64,000 nucleotides of DNA from Phycisphaerales bacterium. Lineage in GTDB: Bacteria; Planctomycetota; Phycisphaerae; Phycisphaerales; UBA1924. Below are positions 60,717 to 64,000 of this stretch, piece after piece. Position 1 is the stretch's first letter. Each line of letters starts with the position of its first letter. The notes under the pieces were generated by a model, which was not told where the DNA came from, did no database searches, and saw nothing but the letters and a program-made list of their open reading frames with translations. The stretch spans positions 1 through 64,000 of the forward strand of contig JADLFW010000028.1 in NCBI GenBank assembly GCA_020849615.1. Reading direction: 5' to 3'. Position numbers and translations under genes: made by a program.

Positions 60717-63700
60717 ATGCCGTGCGAGCGGAAGAAGTTCAGCGCTGTGTGGGGGGCTGTGTGTGCGGCGGTGTGGCTGGTGGGGGTCGGGGTGGCGGCG
60801 GCCCGGCCCGCGCCGGTGATGGATGACGACCCGACGTACCGGACGGCGACGGGGCTGCTCAACCGCGGGATGCACGAGGCGGCGGCGGAGGAGTACCGCG
60901 AGTTCCTGAAGGAGAGGCCCGGCGATGCGCGGGCGGTGACCGCGCGGTACGGGCTGGCGGTGTGCCTGTCGAGGATGGGGCGGGGCGCGGAGGCGGCGGC
61001 GGAGCTGGACCGGGTGTTGAAGGAGGAGGGCTTTGAGTTCCGGGCGGATGCGCTGCTGCTGCGGGGGCGGTGTCACCTGGAGGCGGGGGAGTATGAATCG
61101 GCGGCGGCGCGGCTGAAGGAGCTGCGGGAGGAGTTTCCGGATTCAGCGCGGGCGGGCGCGGCGGCGGGGCTGGAAGGGGAGGCGATGTTCCGGGCCGGGC
61201 GGTACGCGCAGGCGCGGCCCGTGCTGGAGCGTGCGGTCGAGCTGGCGGGAGATGCGGGGGCGAGGGTGCGGGCGGGGTATTTCCTGGCGCTGACGGATGC
61301 GGCGACGGAGCGGACGAGGGAGGCGGCGGAGCGGCTGAAGTCGCTGGGCGCCGGGGCGGATGCGGAGTGGTCGGGGCGGATCGCGCTGGCGGAGGGGCAG
61401 TGCCGGCAGCGGCTGGGTGAGGCCAGGGCAGCGGCGGAGTTGTACGGGAAAGCGGCGGCGAGCGCGGATGCGGGGATCCGCCGGCCCGCGCTGCTGGGGC
61501 TGGGGCAGGTGCTGCGGAGGTCGGGCGATGTGGAGGGCGCATCGGAGGCCTTGGAGCGTGTGCTGAAGGAGGGAGAGAGCGCGGAGGCCGGCCCGGCGCG
61601 GCTGGAGCTGGCGCGGTGCTGGCTGGATGCGGCCCGTCCGGAGAAGGCGATGGAGCTGCTGAGGGATGGTGAAGTCGAGGGTGTGGGGGCGGATGAGGCG
61701 GCGTACTGGACTGCGCGGGCGGAGGCGGCGGCGGGGAAGCACGCGGAGGCGGCGGAGCGGCTGGGGGCTGCGCTGAAGGCGGGGCCGAAGTCGGCGCTGG
61801 CGGCGAACATGCTGTACGACCGAGCGGCGGCGCTGTCGAGGGCGGGGGAGAGCGGGGCGGCGCTGCGGGTGTTCGAGGAGTTCGGGAAGCGGTACCCGGG
61901 GCACGAGCTGGCGGGGGATGCGGCGCTGGCGCGGGCATCGCTGCTGCACAGCGCGGGGGAGTATGCGGAGAGCGCTGCGGTGTGCGCGGGGCTGGTTGAG
62001 GATGAGGATGAGGGTCGCGCGGCGACGGCGCGGCTGCTGCTGGCGGAGAGCGAATACCTGGCGGGCCGGTACGCGGAGGCGGAGAAGGCGTACAGCGCGT
62101 TCCTGGAGGATCACGGGGGGGATGCGCGGGCGTGGCGGGCGTCGGTGCGGCGGGGGTTGGCGCTGGCCCGGCTGGAGCGGAGCGCGGAGGCGGGGCGGGC
62201 GCTGGAATCGGCGCTGAAGGCGGCGCCGGCGTCGGCGGATGCGGGGCTGATGAGCGCGGCGTGCGCAGCGATGGGGGACCTGGCGTTTGCGGCGGAGGAG
62301 TGGGCGGAGGCGGAGGCGTGGTATGTGAAGGCGGCGCTGCCGGACGGCAAGGAGTCGGCCGGGGCGATGTTGAAGCTGGGGTTGAGCGTGCACCGGCAGG
62401 GCAGGCCCGGCGAAGCGGTGGCGGTGTACGAGCGGGTGATGAAGTCGGCGGGGAGCGTGGAGGGGGCGGGGCTGCACGCGGCGTTCGAGCGGGGGCAGGC
62501 GCTGGCGGAGCTGGGGCGGCTGGAGGAGGCGCGGGCGGCGCTGGAGGCGGTGGTGAAGGCGGAGGCGCGGGCGGAGCGGCCGAGGTTCACGGGGCATGCG
62601 CTGCGGCAGCTGGCGTCGATCGCCTCGCGAGAGGGGCGGGCGGAGGAGGCGGCGGAGCTGCTGGGGAAGGTGGCGGGTACATCCGGCGCGGGCGGGGCGG
62701 AAGCGGCGGTTGAGCGGGGAGCGGCGCTGCTGGCAGCGGGGAAGGCGGCGGAAGCGGAGGCGGCGCTGCGCGGGTTCCTGAAGGAGCACGGGGGGCACGA
62801 GCTGGCGGCGCGGGCGAGGGCACAACTGGCGGTGGCGGTGTCGAGGCAGGAGCGGTATGAGGAGGCGCTGGGGTTGATCGGGTCGGCGGAGCGGGAGGGT
62901 GTGGAGGATGGAGCGCGGCCCGCGCTGATGTACGAGAAGGCGTGGGCGCTGAAGTCGCTGGGCCGGGGTGAGGAGGCGGCGTCGGCGTACCGGGATGTGC
63001 TGGAGTCGGCCCCCCCACTGTCGCTGGAGGCGCACTGCGCGCTGGACCTGGCGCAGCTGGAGGCGGCGGGCGGGCGGTGCGAGGAGGCGATCGGGTGGCT
63101 GGACCGGGCGGCGAAGGCGATGGAGCGGATCGCGGTGAAGGAGCGGGCGGGGATGGAGGGATCGATCGCGTACCTGCGCGGGGTGTGCGCGTACAAGCTG
63201 GGGCGGTGGGAGGAGGCGGCGAAGGTGCTGGGGGCGTTCGCGGATGAGCGCCCGGGCGATGCGCTGGCGGGGTCGGCGGCGCTGCTGACGGGGGAATCGC
63301 TGCTGAAGGCGGGGACATCGCGGGGGGCGGTTGAGCGGTTGAGGGGGGCGGCGGGGGCGGGCGATGCGAAGGTGCGCGGGCCCGCGCTGCTGAGGCTGGG
63401 CGAGGCGCTGGCGGCGGAGGAGCGGTGGCTGGAGAGCGAGGAGGCGCTGCTGGGGTATCTGAAGGAATTCGGGGGTGTGGAGCTGTGGTTCCAGGCGCGG
63501 TTCGGGGTGGGGTGGGCGCGGGAGCAGCAGGGCAAGCAGGAGGGGGCGGTGGAGGCGTACCGGGAGGTGGCGGAGCGGCACCGCGGCCCGACGGCGGCGC
63601 GGGCGCAGTTCCAGATCGGGGAGTGCCTGTTTGCGCTGAAGCGGTACGACGAGGCGGTGAAGGAGCTGCTGAAGGTGGACATCCTGTTCGCGTACCCGGA

Positions 63701-63926
63701 GTGGAGCGCAGCGGCGCTGTACGAGGCGGGGCGGTGCCTGGAGGAGTCGGGGAAGGCGGGGGAGGCGAAGAAGCAGTTTGGTGCGGTGGTGGAGCGGTTC
63801 GGGGAGAGCGAATGGGCAGGCCCGGCGAAGGAGCGGCTGCGCGGGCTGGAGCCCGCGGCGCTGCCGGGGCGTGATGTGAAGGGCGGGAAAGCGGCGGCGA
63901 ACGAGAGCAGGAGGACGGGCCGATGA
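60717..63926 (+). CDS. Very large exported TPR-repeat protein
   Basis: The product is 1069 residues from ATG 60717 (GGAG upstream; an upstream in-frame ATG at 60621 gives no better start). A signal peptide/membrane helix (AVWGAVCAAVWLVGVGVAAA) precedes some 24-28 TPR-like helix pairs running to residue about 1040: HEAAAEEYREFLKERPGDAR, YESAAARLKELREEFPDSAR, AEAEKAYSAFLEDHGGDARA, EEAAKVLGAFADERPGDALA, DEAVKELLKVDILFAYPEWS. It resembles YbgF/BamD-type envelope scaffolds but is far larger. Composition is extremely Ala/Glu/Gly-rich. Its stop overlaps the ATG of the next gene, so they are coupled. Confidence 0.85.
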   Translation: MPCERKKFSAVWGAVCAAVWLVGVGVAAARPAPVMDDDPTYRTATGLLNRGMHEAAAEEYREFLKERPGDARAVTARYGLAVCLSRMGRGAEAAAELDRVLKEEGFEFRADALLLRGRCHLEAGEYESAAARLKELREEFPDSARAGAAAGLEGEAMFRAGRYAQARPVLERAVELAGDAGARVRAGYFLALTDAATERTREAAERLKSLGAGADAEWSGRIALAEGQCRQRLGEARAAAELYGKAAASADAGIRRPALLGLGQVLRRSGDVEGASEALERVLKEGESAEAGPARLELARCWLDAARPEKAMELLRDGEVEGVGADEAAYWTARAEAAAGKHAEAAERLGAALKAGPKSALAANMLYDRAAALSRAGESGAALRVFEEFGKRYPGHELAGDAALARASLLHSAGEYAESAAVCAGLVEDEDEGRAATARLLLAESEYLAGRYAEAEKAYSAFLEDHGGDARAWRASVRRGLALARLERSAEAGRALESALKAAPASADAGLMSAACAAMGDLAFAAEEWAEAEAWYVKAALPDGKESAGAMLKLGLSVHRQGRPGEAVAVYERVMKSAGSVEGAGLHAAFERGQALAELGRLEEARAALEAVVKAEARAERPRFTGHALRQLASIASREGRAEEAAELLGKVAGTSGAGGAEAAVERGAALLAAGKAAEAEAALRGFLKEHGGHELAARARAQLAVAVSRQERYEEALGLIGSAEREGVEDGARPALMYEKAWALKSLGRGEEAASAYRDVLESAPPLSLEAHCALDLAQLEAAGGRCEEAIGWLDRAAKAMERIAVKERAGMEGSIAYLRGVCAYKLGRWEEAAKVLGAFADERPGDALAGSAALLTGESLLKAGTSRGAVERLRGAAGAGDAKVRGPALLRLGEALAAEERWLESEEALLGYLKEFGGVELWFQARFGVGWAREQQGKQEGAVEAYREVAERHRGPTAARAQFQIGECLFALKRYDEAVKELLKVDILFAYPEWSAAALYEAGRCLEESGKAGEAKKQFGAVVERFGESEWAGPAKERLRGLEPAALPGRDVKGGKAAANESRRTGR

Positions 63927-64000
63927 GCGTGATGGGGATGCTGGGGATATCGGCGGTGATGGCGATGGCGACGCCCGGCGGGGCAGGCGCGGGCGGCGGC
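63923..64000 (+). CDS. Exported protein, N-terminal part (runs off window)
   Basis: The ATG at 63923 overlaps the stop of the TPR gene (ATGA). The first 26 residues, MSVMGMLGISAVMAMATPGG then AGAGGG, look like a signal peptide followed by a Gly/Ala stretch. In planctomycetes large TPR proteins are often followed by ExbB/TolQ-like proton-channel genes with such leaders, but nothing here proves that. Confidence 0.6.
   Translation, partial: MSVMGMLGISAVMAMATPGGAGAGGG

Overview
The window is about 64 kb of very GC-rich, densely coded bacterial DNA. Three features point to a planctomycete of the Phycisphaerae type: secreted FG-GAP and propeller proteins ending in dockerin-like tails ([16 protein letters not shown]), a right-handed beta-helix protein ending in NPWANFSY, and typical small Phycisphaerales zinc-ribbon proteins. 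This is inferred from protein style; there is no rRNA in the window. Almost every long gene carries long open frames on its other strand, which are GC artefacts.

Layout. 0-4.3 kb: the start of a secreted protein, then a quinol-type nitric oxide reductase gene (split by one frameshift) coupled to a small membrane protein with a transposase-like cysteine cluster. 4.3-14.6 kb: an accessory/surface region. It holds three large secreted proteins, an internally deleted IS630-type element sitting in what looks like a helix-turn-helix protein gene, and decayed zinc-ribbon genes. 14.6-21.7 kb: housekeeping genes (tRNA-Ser, PAP2 phosphatase, ArnT-like glycosyltransferase, TruB, membrane protein, LemA plus M48 protease). 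21.7-27.5 kb: the mutagenic translesion operon imuA-imuB-dnaE2, with a strong promoter and a repeated upstream element. 27.7-32 kb: an OprB-like porin, aspartate ammonia-lyase and a Dcu-type dicarboxylate carrier.

32-56.7 kb is the most interesting block. It contains an NMT1/SsuA-type ABC transporter, a single eight-gene minus-strand operon and the genes of reductive pyrimidine breakdown. The operon encodes two 2-oxoacid:ferredoxin oxidoreductases (Por and Kor) and two GltD-like flavoproteins, one of which has a dihydropyrimidine-dehydrogenase-type N-terminus and a ferredoxin tail. The breakdown genes are PreA, dihydropyrimidinase, beta-ureidopropionase, an AGXT2-like omega-aminotransferase and methylmalonate-semialdehyde dehydrogenase. 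Read together, they could take uracil or thymine to acetyl-CoA or propionyl-CoA, with low-potential electrons exchanged through ferredoxin. That physiological link is inference.

56.9-64 kb: a BlaI/MecI repressor with two clear operators over its own promoter, an unusual M56 (BlaR1-like) membrane protease with a metal-ligand-rich tail instead of a beta-lactam sensor, and a very large TPR protein followed by the start of another exported protein.

Several genes (imuA, the ureidopropionase gene, and the divergent helix-turn-helix-like gene) have a -10 box ending exactly 6 nt before the ATG and no Shine-Dalgarno, suggesting leaderless mRNAs.
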